From Pedosphaera sp. (GTDB lineage Bacteria > Verrucomicrobiota > Verrucomicrobiia > Limisphaerales > JADLHS01), in NCBI GenBank assembly GCA_009695195.1, contig SIBJ01000011.1, positions 1 to 64,000 on the forward strand: 64,000 nt of DNA, written 5' to 3'. The notes beneath the pieces were generated by a model, which was given only the letters and a program-made list of their open reading frames with translations, searched no databases and was not told where the DNA came from. Positions within the stretch are counted from its first letter, which is position 1. Each line of letters begins with the position of its first letter. This document shows, piece by piece, positions 10,001-18,343 of this stretch. A program made the position numbers and the translations under genes.

Positions 10001-13000
10001 TCGCAAACAGTGATCATCGCCGACACCACGGCGCCGACAATCACTTGCGTCGCGAACAAGACTGTGGAGTGCGGCAGCGTCTGGACCTTCGACGCGCCGA
10101 GCGCGACCGACATCGGCGGCACGAACAGCATCACAATCTTGAGCACCGTCACGAACGCGGCTTGTGGCAACACATTCAACGCGACGCGAACGTGGAAAGC
10201 GACGGACGCTTGCGGGAACATTTCGCAATGCAGTCAGGCGGTGACGGTCGTGGATACGACGGCGCCGGTCATCACCTGCGCGGCCAACAAGACGATGGAA
10301 GCCGGCGCGGCCTGGAATTTTGATCAGCCGACGGCCACGGATATCTGCGGCACGAACGCGATCACGATTTCGAGCACGACGACCAACGCGACCTGCGGCA
10401 ACACCTTCACCGCCACGCGCACGTGGCAGGCGACGGATGCGTGCGGCAATTCTTCTCAATGCGCGCAAACGGTGACGGTCAACGACACGACGGCGCCGAC
10501 GCTGACCTGCGTTGCGAACAAGACCGTCGAATGCGGCAGCGCGTGGACGTTCGACGCGCCGAGTGCGACGGATATCGGCGGGACGAACAGCATTGTGATC
10601 GTGGGCACGACGACCAATGCGACCTGCGGCAACACCTTCAGCGCGACGCGGACGTGGAAAGCGACGGACGCCTGCGGCAATGTTTCGCAGTGCTCGCAGA
10701 CCGTCAGCGTGGTGGACACGACGGCGCCGGTGATCACGTGCGCGAACAACAAAGTTGTGGAAGCGGGCGCGGCGTGGACGTTCGACGCGCCGACGGCCAC
10801 GGATGTCTGCGGCACGAATGCGATCACCATCGTGAGTACGATCACCAACGCGGCCTGCGGCAATACCTTCACCGCGACCCGCACGTGGCAAGCGACGGAC
10901 GCTTGCGGCAATTCTGCTCAATGCGCGCAAACCGTGACGGTCAACGACACGACCGCGCCGACACTGATTTGTGCGGCCAACAAGACCGTCGAGTGCGGCG
11001 GCGCGTGGACGTTCGATGCCCCGAGCGCGACGGATATCGGCGGTACGAACAACATCACGATCGTCGGCACGACGACCAACGCGACCTGCGGCAACACCTT
11101 CAGCGCGACGCGCACCTGGAAAGCCACCGACGCGTGCGGCAACAACGTTCAATGCAGCCAGACGGTGACGGTGGTGGACACGACCGCGCCGGTCATCACC
11201 TGCGCCGCGAACAAGACGATCGAAGCCGGGACGGCGTGGGCGTTCGATGCGCCGACGGCCACGGACATTTGCGGGACGAACGCCATCACCACGGTGAGCA
11301 CGACGACCAACGCTGCGTGCGGCGACACCTTTAGCGCCACGCGGACGTGGAATGCGACCGACGCCTGCGGCAACTCGGCGCAATGCAGTCAGACGGTAAC
11401 GGTCAACGACACGACTGCGCCGGCGATTGTTTGCGTGGCGAATAAGACCATTGAATGTGGCAGTGCGTGGACGTTCGACGCGCCGAGCGCGACGGACATC
11501 GGCGGAACGAATGCGATTGCGATTTTGAGCACGGTCACCAACGCGACCTGCGGCAATACGTTCACCGCCACGCGCACGTGGACGGCGACGGACGCGTGCG
11601 GCAACAGCGCGCAATGCTCGCAGACCGTGACGGTCGTGGACACCACCGCGCCGGTCATCACCTGCGTGGCGAACAAGACCATCGAGACCGGGGCGGCCTG
11701 GTCGTTCGATGAACCGACCGCCAGCGACATTTGCGGCACGAACGCCATCAGCATCGTCAGCACAGTGACGAATACGCTGTGCGGCAATACCTTCACCGCC
11801 ACGCGCACGTGGCAGGCGACGGACGCTTGCGGCAACACCGCGCAATGTTCGCAAACCGTCACCGTCAATGACACCACCGCGCCGACCCTGACGTGCGTGG
11901 CGAACAAGTCGGTTGAGTGCGGCAGCGCGTGGACCTTTGACGCGCCGGGCGCGACCGACATCGGCGGGACGAACAGCATCACGATTTCCGGCACGATCAC
12001 GAACGCGGCCTGCGGCAATGGTTTCAGTGCCACGCGCACGTGGTCGGCAACGGATGCCTGCGGCAATGTTGCGCAATGCTCGCAGACGGTGACGGTGATT
12101 GACACCACGGCACCGGCCATCACTTGCGTCGCGAACAAGACGATTGAAGCCGGCGCGACGTGGACGTTCGATGCGCCGACGGCCACGGATGTTTGCGGCA
12201 CGAACGCGATCACGATCCTGAGCACGACCACCAACGCGGGCTGCGGTTACACGTTGACCGCGACGCGCACCTGGATTGCGACCGATGCGTGCGGCAACAC
12301 GGCGCAATGTAGTCAGACGGTGACGGTGATGGATACGACCGCGCCGACCATCACCTGTGTCGCGAACAAGACGGTGGAATGTGGCAGCGCGTGGAACTTC
12401 GATGCGCCGGCCGCGACGGATATCGGTGGAACGAACAGCATCGCCATCTTGAGCACGGCGACGAATGCGACGTGTGGCAATACCTTTTCTGCGACGCGCA
12501 CCTGGAGTGCAACTGACGCGTGCGGCAACAGCGCGCAATGCTCGCAGACCGTGACGGTCGTTGACACCACGGCACCGGTCATCACCTGCGCCGCGGCCAA
12601 GACGATTGAAGCCGGGGCGGCGTGGACGTTCGATGCGCCGACGGCCACGGATGTTTGCGGCACGAACGCGATCACAATTCTCAGCACGACGACCAACACC
12701 GCTTGCGGCAACACCTTCACCGCCACCCGCACGTGGAAGGCGACGGATGCGTGCGGCAATTCCAGCCAGTGCAGCCAGGTCGTGACGGTCGTGGACACGA
12801 CGGCGCCGACGTTCACGTGCAGCGCCAACAAGACAAGCGAAGCCGGCACGCCGTGGAATTTTGACGAACCGGTCGCCTCGGACGGGACGGTGACGGTGGT
12901 GAGCACGGTGACGAGCACCAACGGTTGCAGTTCCAGCCAGACGCGCACCTGGCGGGCGGTGGATGCCTGCGGCAATATTGCGACGTGCAGCCAGACGGTG

Positions 13001-13867
13001 TCGTTCGTGGATACGACCGCGCCGACCGTCACGATTTTAAGCCCGACCAACGGCACGACCTACATCGCGCCCGGCACCATCACGATGGTCGCCGACGTGT
13101 TCGATCTGGCCGGGACGATTCAATCGGTGGCGTTCTACTTCGGCACGAACTTTGTCGGCGAAGTGACCAATGGCGCGCCGTATGTGTTGACGCTCACCAA
13201 CGTGGCGACGGGAAATTACGCCCTCCGCGCGGTGGCGGTGGATGCCTGCGGCAACGGCGGTTCTTCGACCGCGGTCAACCTCACCGTCATGCCGCGCCCG
13301 CCGCTCACCATCATCGCTTCCATGCACTTCAATCCGCAGACCGGTTTGCTGGAGCAAAAAGTGCGCGTGAACAATCCCACCGGCTCGGATTATCAAGGCG
13401 TCCGCGTCTATGCCGCCAACCTCACCAACGGCACCACGCTCTGGAACAAATCCGGCATCACCAACGGCGTGCCTTACGTCCAGTCCAGCGCCCGCGTCGT
13501 GCCCGGCAGTTACGTGGATTTCGTCCTCGAATATTACGTCCCGACGCCGACCGTCCCGAATCCGCAACTCCGCGCCGAACTCGTCGAGCCGTCGGGCGGC
13601 GGCGTCATCACCGCCGGCACGGTCGGCCAGCACATCGCCTTCGCCCGGATGTTGTCCAATCGCACCTTCCTCCTCGAATTCGATTCCGTCGCGGGCCGCA
13701 TCTACTACGTCCAATACTCCTGCGATTTGCAGACGTGGAAATACGCGCAACCGGCCCTCACCGGCACGGGCACGCGCGTCCAGTGGGTGGACAACGGCCA
13801 GCCCAAGACGGAGAGCGCGCCCAGCGATCAGAAAATGCGTTACTACCGGTTGATCGCGTTGCCGTGA
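7046..13867 (+). CDS. Giant secreted protein with 22 HYR-like modules (surface locus 1)
   Basis: A 2273-residue exported protein, probably a surface adhesin or stalk. The ATG at 7046 is chosen over one at 7013: it has AAGGAAG just upstream and starts a signal peptide ending near KAASA-A. Residues about 30-165 are a beta-rich N-terminal domain and about 170-300 a DUF11-type domain (NLAITKTGPATA). Then come 22 tandem modules of about 77 residues, each carrying C-G-N-T-F-x-A-T-R-T-W-x-A-T-D-A-C-G-N and DTTAP. After these lie an Ig-like domain (TVTILSPTNGTTY) and a C-terminal region of about 190 residues (starting near NPQTGLLEQKV and ending YYRLIALP) shared with the giant protein at 42689. Five cysteines per module suggest disulfide-stabilised beta sandwiches. 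The barrel-protein gene follows after 22 bases. Partner and function are unknown. Confidence 0.85.
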   Translation: MKTRNGANCWRGLFAMVVLLATVKAASAAAYTLEGQNKGDTNTWSAVNLQNWQELDFIPVRVRITGGPIASQTFTITFPHLTGTTPGFENFYSFAASSNVVFLSPPALAAPTTGDWSYTFTVKVTNSTTATVQFFARLAAGAHLNTGSSLALSGSPSAMGNLQVHKPAAGAGAPNLAITKTGPATAAQGATISYTLAYTNKANTSTAVGAQISDVIPAGITVLTNSLGANAHFAGNTIFWDLTNVAAHAAGQITFQAQVKLTTPVGTVITNFSQILSSENDAAYADNTSTWLTTVTAGCQNPPLVCITNKSVECGAAWSFDAPAPSDTAAASSLAVVSTVTNLICGNTFNATRTWTATDACGNTAQCSQTVTVVDTTAPTITCVGNKTVEAGAAWNFDPPTAADTCGASDVTILSTTTNAACGNTFSATRTWRATDACGNTAQCSQTVTVVDTTAPVITCAANKTVEAGAAWTFDAPAIGDGALSIVSTLTNAACGNTFTATRTWRATDPCGNAAQCSQTVTVVDTTAPAITCVANKTVECGSAWNFDAPNATDIGGTNSITILSTTTNATCGNTFTATRTWRATDACGNVSQCSQTVTVADTTAPTISCSSNKVVEAGATWTFDAPTATDGCGTNTITVSSTVTNAASACGNTFTTTRTWTATDACGNTAPCSQTVTVVDTTAPTITCTANKTVECGAVWTFDAPGATDIGGTNSITILSTVTNAACGNTFSATRTWEATDACGNTAQCSQTVTIVDTTAPTISCAGNKTIEAGAAWNFDAPSATDICGTNAIAIVSTVTNAIGACGNTFTATRTWAATDACGNTAQCSQTVTVNDTTAPTLTCVANKTVECGSVWTFDAPTATDIGGTNSITVLNTTTNAACGNGFAATRTWKATDACGNVAQCAQTVTVVDTTAPVITCAANKTNEAGAAWTFDAPTATDVCGTNAITISSTITNTAGACGNTFTATRTWTATDACGNSAQCSQTVIIADTTAPTITCVANKTVECGSVWTFDAPSATDIGGTNSITILSTVTNAACGNTFNATRTWKATDACGNISQCSQAVTVVDTTAPVITCAANKTMEAGAAWNFDQPTATDICGTNAITISSTTTNATCGNTFTATRTWQATDACGNSSQCAQTVTVNDTTAPTLTCVANKTVECGSAWTFDAPSATDIGGTNSIVIVGTTTNATCGNTFSATRTWKATDACGNVSQCSQTVSVVDTTAPVITCANNKVVEAGAAWTFDAPTATDVCGTNAITIVSTITNAACGNTFTATRTWQATDACGNSAQCAQTVTVNDTTAPTLICAANKTVECGGAWTFDAPSATDIGGTNNITIVGTTTNATCGNTFSATRTWKATDACGNNVQCSQTVTVVDTTAPVITCAANKTIEAGTAWAFDAPTATDICGTNAITTVSTTTNAACGDTFSATRTWNATDACGNSAQCSQTVTVNDTTAPAIVCVANKTIECGSAWTFDAPSATDIGGTNAIAILSTVTNATCGNTFTATRTWTATDACGNSAQCSQTVTVVDTTAPVITCVANKTIETGAAWSFDEPTASDICGTNAISIVSTVTNTLCGNTFTATRTWQATDACGNTAQCSQTVTVNDTTAPTLTCVANKSVECGSAWTFDAPGATDIGGTNSITISGTITNAACGNGFSATRTWSATDACGNVAQCSQTVTVIDTTAPAITCVANKTIEAGATWTFDAPTATDVCGTNAITILSTTTNAGCGYTLTATRTWIATDACGNTAQCSQTVTVMDTTAPTITCVANKTVECGSAWNFDAPAATDIGGTNSIAILSTATNATCGNTFSATRTWSATDACGNSAQCSQTVTVVDTTAPVITCAAAKTIEAGAAWTFDAPTATDVCGTNAITILSTTTNTACGNTFTATRTWKATDACGNSSQCSQVVTVVDTTAPTFTCSANKTSEAGTPWNFDEPVASDGTVTVVSTVTSTNGCSSSQTRTWRAVDACGNIATCSQTVSFVDTTAPTVTILSPTNGTTYIAPGTITMVADVFDLAGTIQSVAFYFGTNFVGEVTNGAPYVLTLTNVATGNYALRAVAVDACGNGGSSTAVNLTVMPRPPLTIIASMHFNPQTGLLEQKVRVNNPTGSDYQGVRVYAANLTNGTTLWNKSGITNGVPYVQSSARVVPGSYVDFVLEYYVPTPTVPNPQLRAELVEPSGGGVITAGTVGQHIAFARMLSNRTFLLEFDSVAGRIYYVQYSCDLQTWKYAQPALTGTGTRVQWVDNGQPKTESAPSDQKMRYYRLIALP
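7958..13030 (+). repeat. 22 tandem 231-base coding repeats, mostly in alternating A/B pairs
   Basis: Modules average 77 codons. From the 4th to the 21st they alternate strictly: type A has VECG near its start and IGGTN in its middle, and type B has EAG at the first place and CGTN at the second. This gives nine A-B dimers of about 462 bases. Modules 1-3 and 22 are outside the pattern. Neighbouring dimers are highly similar at the DNA level, so copy number may vary by recombination and the region may be hard to assemble. Confidence 0.92.
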
Positions 13868-13889
13868 TTTCCGACGACAAAATAAATTT

Positions 13890-15014
13890 ATGAAAACAAA
13901 AATCACCTGCTCGCGATCTATCGGAGCTCACTTCACGGCCCTCGGCCTGGCGGCGGTGTCGATTTGCGCGGCGAACGCTGCGACGAATGAAACTGTGTTG
14001 CCCGTCGGCATGAAAGAGGTCGCGAAGAACCGTCTCAGCCTCAGCTATCGCCTCGGCCTTAACATCACCGCGGACTTCCGCCGGCTCGGCGGCTTCCCGG
14101 CGGCCACCGATCCCGGCGCGGATTCCGGCGCGGCGGTGGACCGCAATTACGACAACGGCTACAACCGCGTGGACATCACCGGCAACGACCATGAACCCGG
14201 CTTCCCGGACACGACGTGGAACTGGGGCTTCCAAGGCGGCAGTTCCGTGCAAGGCGGCGGCATCGTTTTGCAAAGTTCCTCCTCGCCGGCCAACGCCGTC
14301 TCCAAAAACAACGACGACGGCGTCAATCACGGCTTCGAGCTTTCCCATCAACGCGAACTGAAACGCGGCGAGAAATGGCGCGGCGGACTCGAAGTCGCGT
14401 TCGGCTTCACCACGCTGACGATCAGCGATTCGCGTGTGTTGCAAAATGAAGTCAATCTCATCACCGACACCTTCACGGTGCCCGGCGGCGTCGAGGCCGT
14501 CCCGGGTTATCCCTTCGGTCCGAACGACAGCTACTCCGGTTCGTATGCCGCGCCGGGCGCGTTGATGGATTCCTCGCTCGATCCCGGCCAGCGTGTGCGC
14601 TCCACCGTCACTTCCGTCACCACCATCACCGGCGCGCGCAAACTCGACGCGATCATTTATCTCATCCGCCTCGGACCGTATGTGGAATTTCCGCTGACGG
14701 AAAAAATCGCGCTGTTCGTCAACGCCGGGCTGAACCTCGCCATCGGCGACACCACGTTCACCTACACCGAGACCGTCGCTTACAACGGCGCCACGCGCGC
14801 CGTGCGGTCCGCGTCTGGCTCACAACTCGACGTGCTCGTCGGTGCGTATGCGGGCGGCGGATTGTCTTATGCGATCAATGAAAAGTGGGGCGTGTTCGCC
14901 GGCGCGCAGTTTCAGACGGCGGGTCGTTCGTTCAACAACCAGGGCGGCAAAGAATCCGTCCTCGACATGGGCGCGACCGTCGTCGTGACCGTGGGCGTTT
15001 CGCGTTCGTGGTGA
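13890..15014 (+). CDS. Outer-membrane beta-barrel-like protein paired with giant protein 1
   Basis: A 374-residue exported protein with a signal peptide (about residues 1-35, ending near ANAAT) followed by alternating amphipathic strands and a final residue W (VTVGVSRSW), as expected for an outer-membrane barrel recognised by BamA. It aligns along its length with the product at 50741: LGLNI near the start, D-N/D-G-Y, a GNDxxPGFPDTTWNWG-type block, ARKLDAIIYLIRLGPY, a YTET strand and the SRSW/SRRF end. Both genes directly follow a giant surface protein on the same strand, here 22 bases after its stop. It may anchor or export the giant protein, or be a structural barrel. The family is not one I can name. 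Confidence 0.7.
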   Translation: MKTKITCSRSIGAHFTALGLAAVSICAANAATNETVLPVGMKEVAKNRLSLSYRLGLNITADFRRLGGFPAATDPGADSGAAVDRNYDNGYNRVDITGNDHEPGFPDTTWNWGFQGGSSVQGGGIVLQSSSSPANAVSKNNDDGVNHGFELSHQRELKRGEKWRGGLEVAFGFTTLTISDSRVLQNEVNLITDTFTVPGGVEAVPGYPFGPNDSYSGSYAAPGALMDSSLDPGQRVRSTVTSVTTITGARKLDAIIYLIRLGPYVEFPLTEKIALFVNAGLNLAIGDTTFTYTETVAYNGATRAVRSASGSQLDVLVGAYAGGGLSYAINEKWGVFAGAQFQTAGRSFNNQGGKESVLDMGATVVVTVGVSRSW

Positions 15015-15080
15015 ACGGGAAGTAATTCAGAGTCGTAACCAGAAAATCTGTTCGGGAAACAAACAAGGAGCACAAGTAAC

Positions 15081-15746
15081 ATGAAGAATCGTATCAAACT
15101 GTTGGTCGTGGATGATCATCCGATCGTGCGCAAAGGCATCAGCCAATGCCTCGCCAAACACGAGCACCTCGAAATCATCGGCGAAGCCGGCGACGGCCGC
15201 GAAGCCGTCCGCAAAGCGCGCGAGTTGCAGCCGGACCTGCTGCTCATGGACATCAACATGCCGCAGATGAGCGGCTTGGCCGTGACCGAACTGCTGCGCC
15301 GGGAAATGCCCAAGATCAAGGTCTTGATCCTTTCCATGCACGGCAATACCGACTACGTGCTCCGCATCCTGCAATCCGGCGCGCGCGGCTACGTGCTCAA
15401 GGACGCCGCCCCGGAGGAACTCGTGCGCGCCATCGAATTGGTGCAATCCGGCGAAGCCTACTTCAGCAACGACGTCGCCCGCACCGCGCTCAACCAGTTC
15501 GTGCGCGGCAATGCCGCCGCCGCCAACTCGCCCCAGCTCACCAACCGCGAGCGCGAAGTCCTCACGCACATCGCCGACGGCCTGAGCAACAAGGAGATCG
15601 CCAACGTCCTCGGCGTGGGCGTGCGCACTGTCGAGACCCATCGCGAACGCATCATGCGCAAGCTCGACATCCACAACGTCGCGGGCCTGACCAAGTTCGC
15701 CATTCAAAAAGGCCTCGTCACGCTCGGCGAAATGGTGATGGCCTGA
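15081..15746 (+). CDS. NarL/FixJ-family response regulator
   Basis: A 221-residue regulator: receiver domain at 1-120 with D11-D12, phospho-acceptor D57 in LLMDINMP and K in YVLKDA, then a LuxR-type helix-turn-helix from LTNREREVLTHIADG to VETHRERIMRKL. The ATG at 15081 is preceded by AAGGAG at good distance. No kinase gene adjoins it. It lies 66 bases after the barrel-protein gene, so it may be the last gene of the surface-locus transcript or a separate unit. A likely terminator follows. Confidence 0.9.
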   Translation: MKNRIKLLVVDDHPIVRKGISQCLAKHEHLEIIGEAGDGREAVRKARELQPDLLLMDINMPQMSGLAVTELLRREMPKIKVLILSMHGNTDYVLRILQSGARGYVLKDAAPEELVRAIELVQSGEAYFSNDVARTALNQFVRGNAAAANSPQLTNREREVLTHIADGLSNKEIANVLGVGVRTVETHRERIMRKLDIHNVAGLTKFAIQKGLVTLGEMVMA

Positions 15747-15779
15747 ACAACTTCCCCGAGGAGCGGGGCAACCAACCCA

Positions 15780-15816
15780 AAGGCGGGCGGCGCGCAGGCG
15801 TCGTCCGTCTTTTGTT
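15780..15816 (+). terminator. Probable Rho-independent terminator after the response regulator
   Basis: AAGGCGGGCGGCG pairs with CGTCGTCCGTCTT, including G-U pairs, followed by TTTTGTTTT. It lies 34 bases after the regulator stop. Confidence 0.6.
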
Positions 15817-15962
15817 TTAGTAATCCGCCCGGGCGCAGAATTGGTAGCCGCGCCGATTGTGCTCCCCGGCTTCGCCTTTAGAGTGCTCACCAGCCGGGCG
15901 CACACTGCACCACGCAGTTCGCGTCTGGTCATTGGGAGAAACTCAAACAACAAAAACCAAAC

Positions 15963-16730
15963 ATGCAAAACGAATCCACCCTCATCCGAAAACTTAAACA
16001 GCTCGCCGGCGCCGTGGCGTGCGGCCTTCTGGTCAGCACCGCCGGCGCGACGCACTTCTCCGGCAAAGTCGTCTGCGGCGACACCTCTCCCGCCACGCCC
16101 CTCGTCGGCGTCGTGGTCACGGCGATCGGCGCGAACGGCACCTTCACCGGCAACACCGACACGAACGGGAATTATTTGATCCCCGTCGTGAACGCCAATG
16201 ACACCTACACCCTCACCATCACCGTCCCGAACGGCCTCAGCCTTGTCACCCCCGTGGGCGGCAGTTATGTGTTGCCGATCAGCACGTATTGCGGCACCGG
16301 CACCGGCCAGGGCATTTGCTTCTGGGACGGCGTGGACTTCGTTCTCACCGGATGCGCACCCGTCGGCCCCGGCACGGGCACGCCCGGCTACTGGAAAAAT
16401 CATCCCGGCGCCTGGCCGGTCAACGCCATCCAGCTTGGCTGCCACACTTACACCAAGGCCCAGGCCATCACGCTGATGAGCCTGCCGGACGCTGGTGACA
16501 AGACCCGCACCGTGTTCCGTCATCTGGTTTGCGCGAAGTTGAATGTCATTATCGGCAACGTCTCCGCCTGCATTGACGGGGACATCGTGCAGGCCGACCT
16601 CTGGCTCTGCGCGCATCCAATCAACAGCCACGTGGCCGGTTCGAGCGCGGCGTGGGAGCAGATCACCGGCACCGCCACCAAGCTGGACCAATATAACAAC
16701 GGCCTCCTCTGCGCGCCGCATCGCGACTGA
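15963..16730 (+). CDS. Secreted protein with carboxypeptidase-regulatory/SdrD-like domain
   Basis: A 255-residue exported protein of unknown role. The signal peptide covers about residues 1-29 (ends VSTAGA-T). Residues about 30-110 form a beta-sandwich of the CarboxypepD_reg/SdrD_B type (FSGKVVCGDTSP, then TDTNGNYLIP and YTLTITVP). After a G/T/P linker comes the block GTPGYWKNHPGAWPV and a cysteine-containing C-terminal half. The GYWKNHP motif is seen in many secreted bacterial proteins but I know no assigned activity. Cysteines at several positions suggest disulfides. It has its own terminator and 216 bases of upstream spacer, so it is probably monocistronic. Confidence 0.7.
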   Translation: MQNESTLIRKLKQLAGAVACGLLVSTAGATHFSGKVVCGDTSPATPLVGVVVTAIGANGTFTGNTDTNGNYLIPVVNANDTYTLTITVPNGLSLVTPVGGSYVLPISTYCGTGTGQGICFWDGVDFVLTGCAPVGPGTGTPGYWKNHPGAWPVNAIQLGCHTYTKAQAITLMSLPDAGDKTRTVFRHLVCAKLNVIIGNVSACIDGDIVQADLWLCAHPINSHVAGSSAAWEQITGTATKLDQYNNGLLCAPHRD

Positions 16731-16753
16731 GCTTGTCCGGTAGCAATGCACCC

Positions 16754-16782
16754 AGCGGCCCGCTTCGGCGGGCCGCTTTTTT
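16754..16782 (+). terminator. Strong Rho-independent terminator
   Basis: A perfect 10-base-pair stem (AGCGGCCCGC / GCGGGCCGCT) with a TTCG tetraloop runs into a six-T tract, 24 bases after the secreted-protein stop. Confidence 0.92.
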
Positions 16783-16870
16783 GTTTCCCAAACTTACTCA
16801 CAGCGCGGCGTGAACAGATTGTTCAGAAGAAGCGTTTGCTTCCTCCGCCGAAATCGGTTCCTCTGGCCGC

Positions 16871-18337
16871 GTGATTGATTCCGTTTCTGAAAGTGCCGGG
16901 GGCGTGGCCGATTTGAAAAAGGCCCGTCGCCGGAAAGCCGCCGAGGGCGCCGTCGCGCTCCGGACGGACCGGTTGCCGCCGCACGCGCCCGAGGCGGAGC
17001 AGGGCGTGCTCGGTTGCGTGCTGCTCTCGCCCAACGATTGCATGGGCCAGTGCATCGAGAAGCTCAAGGCGGGCGCGGACGTGTTTTACGATTTGCGCCA
17101 CCAGACGATCTACGCCGAACTGGTGGAGATGTACGATTCGCGCGCGGCGATTGATGTCATCACCTTGCAGCAACGGCTCAAGGACAAGAAACTCCTCGAT
17201 CAGATCGGCGGCATCCCCTATCTCAACGCGTTGCAGGACGCGGTGCCGTCGGCGGCGAACGTGACGTATTATGCGGACATCGTGCAGGAGAAATATCTGC
17301 TGCGGAAAATGATCGCGGCCTGCACGGGGGTGGTGGCCAAGGTGTATGAGTTCGAGGGTGAAGTGGACGTGCTCATGGACGAAGTGGAGCGCGACATTCT
17401 CGCCATCAGCGAATCGCGGGTGCAAGGCGGCGCGGTGGCGGCGAAGCAACTCGTGACGAAAGCCATCGGGACGATCGAGAATTATTTTGGCCGACAGGGC
17501 ACGCTCGGCGGGATCGCCACGGGCTTTCAGGATCTGGACAAGATCACGGACGGATTGCACGGCGGGGAAATGATCGTGATCGCGGCACGGCCTTCGATGG
17601 GAAAAACTTCACTCGCGATGAACATCGCCGAGCACGTCGCCGTGAATCAGAAACTGGCGGTGGGGGTGTTCAGTCTGGAGATGACGGCGGAGTCGCTCAT
17701 GTTGCGCATGTTGTGCTCGAACGCGCGGGTGAACCTGCGCGGCATCCGCGAGGGCTTCATGTCGGAGTCGGATTTTCCGAAGCTGACGAGTTCGGCGGGG
17801 CGGCTCTCGAACGCGCCGCTGTTCATTGACGACACGCCGGCGCTTTCGATTTTGCAGATGCGGGCGCGGGCGCGGCGCATGTCGCAGCAGCATGGCATCA
17901 AGCTTTTCGTCGTTGACTACCTGCAACTGCTCCATTCTACTTCGCGCCGCGCGCAGGACAACCGGCAGCAGGAAATCTCGGAAATCTCCAGCGGCATCAA
18001 GGCGCTGGCGAAGGAATTGAAAGTGCCGGTGATCGTGTTGAGCCAGTTGAACCGCGAACTGGAGAAGGACAAGAGCCGCAAGCCGCGGTTGTCGGACTTG
18101 CGCGAGTCGGGCGCGATTGAACAGGATGCGGACCTCGTGGGTCTGTTATACAAACCGAGCGCCGGCGATGATGACGAGACCGCGCCGGCGGAAGAGGTGG
18201 ACGGCATCCCGGTGAACCTGCTGATCGCCAAGCAACGCAACGGCCCGACGGGCGACATAAATTTAACGTTTTTGAAATCGTACACCCGCTTTGAAAGCGC
18301 AGCCAAAGTCAGCGACGAAGACGTGCCCCGCGAGTAA
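16871..18337 (+). CDS. dnaB: Replicative DNA helicase DnaB
   Basis: Hexameric 5'-3' helicase that unwinds DNA at the replication fork. The 488 residues are close to the usual length. The N-terminal domain starts PPHAPEAEQGVLGCVLL (about 36-140). The RecA-like domain (about 200-470) has the Walker A region RPSMGKTSLAMN with G244-K245-T246, FSLEM, the Walker B strand LFVVDYLQLL and SQLNRELE with the arginine-rich loop after it. The start is a GTG at 16871; no ATG gives a better N-terminus. No intein is present. Only six bases separate its stop from bamA, so the two may be co-transcribed, an unusual pairing. Confidence 0.96.
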   Translation: MIDSVSESAGGVADLKKARRRKAAEGAVALRTDRLPPHAPEAEQGVLGCVLLSPNDCMGQCIEKLKAGADVFYDLRHQTIYAELVEMYDSRAAIDVITLQQRLKDKKLLDQIGGIPYLNALQDAVPSAANVTYYADIVQEKYLLRKMIAACTGVVAKVYEFEGEVDVLMDEVERDILAISESRVQGGAVAAKQLVTKAIGTIENYFGRQGTLGGIATGFQDLDKITDGLHGGEMIVIAARPSMGKTSLAMNIAEHVAVNQKLAVGVFSLEMTAESLMLRMLCSNARVNLRGIREGFMSESDFPKLTSSAGRLSNAPLFIDDTPALSILQMRARARRMSQQHGIKLFVVDYLQLLHSTSRRAQDNRQQEISEISSGIKALAKELKVPVIVLSQLNRELEKDKSRKPRLSDLRESGAIEQDADLVGLLYKPSAGDDDETAPAEEVDGIPVNLLIAKQRNGPTGDINLTFLKSYTRFESAAKVSDEDVPRE

Positions 18338-18343
18338 GCGACG

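Noticed and set aside
8042..12538. Very long open frame on the minus strand opposite the giant repeat gene
   Set aside because: It mirrors the repeat periodicity and high GC of the plus-strand gene, is rich in Arg and His with no domain, and vanishes outside the repeats.
7958..13030. Regular repeats considered as a CRISPR array
   Set aside because: The unit is 231 bases, contiguous and coding, with no spacer-repeat alternation or cas genes.
13890..15014. Barrel protein considered as a TpsB or type V transporter
   Set aside because: No POTRA domain, and at 374 residues it is too short for a TpsB; it has only general barrel traits.
15815..15962. Possible tRNA-like text (GGGCGCAGAATTGGTAGCCGCGCC)
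   Set aside because: No anticodon arm or acceptor stem of the right length could be drawn around it.
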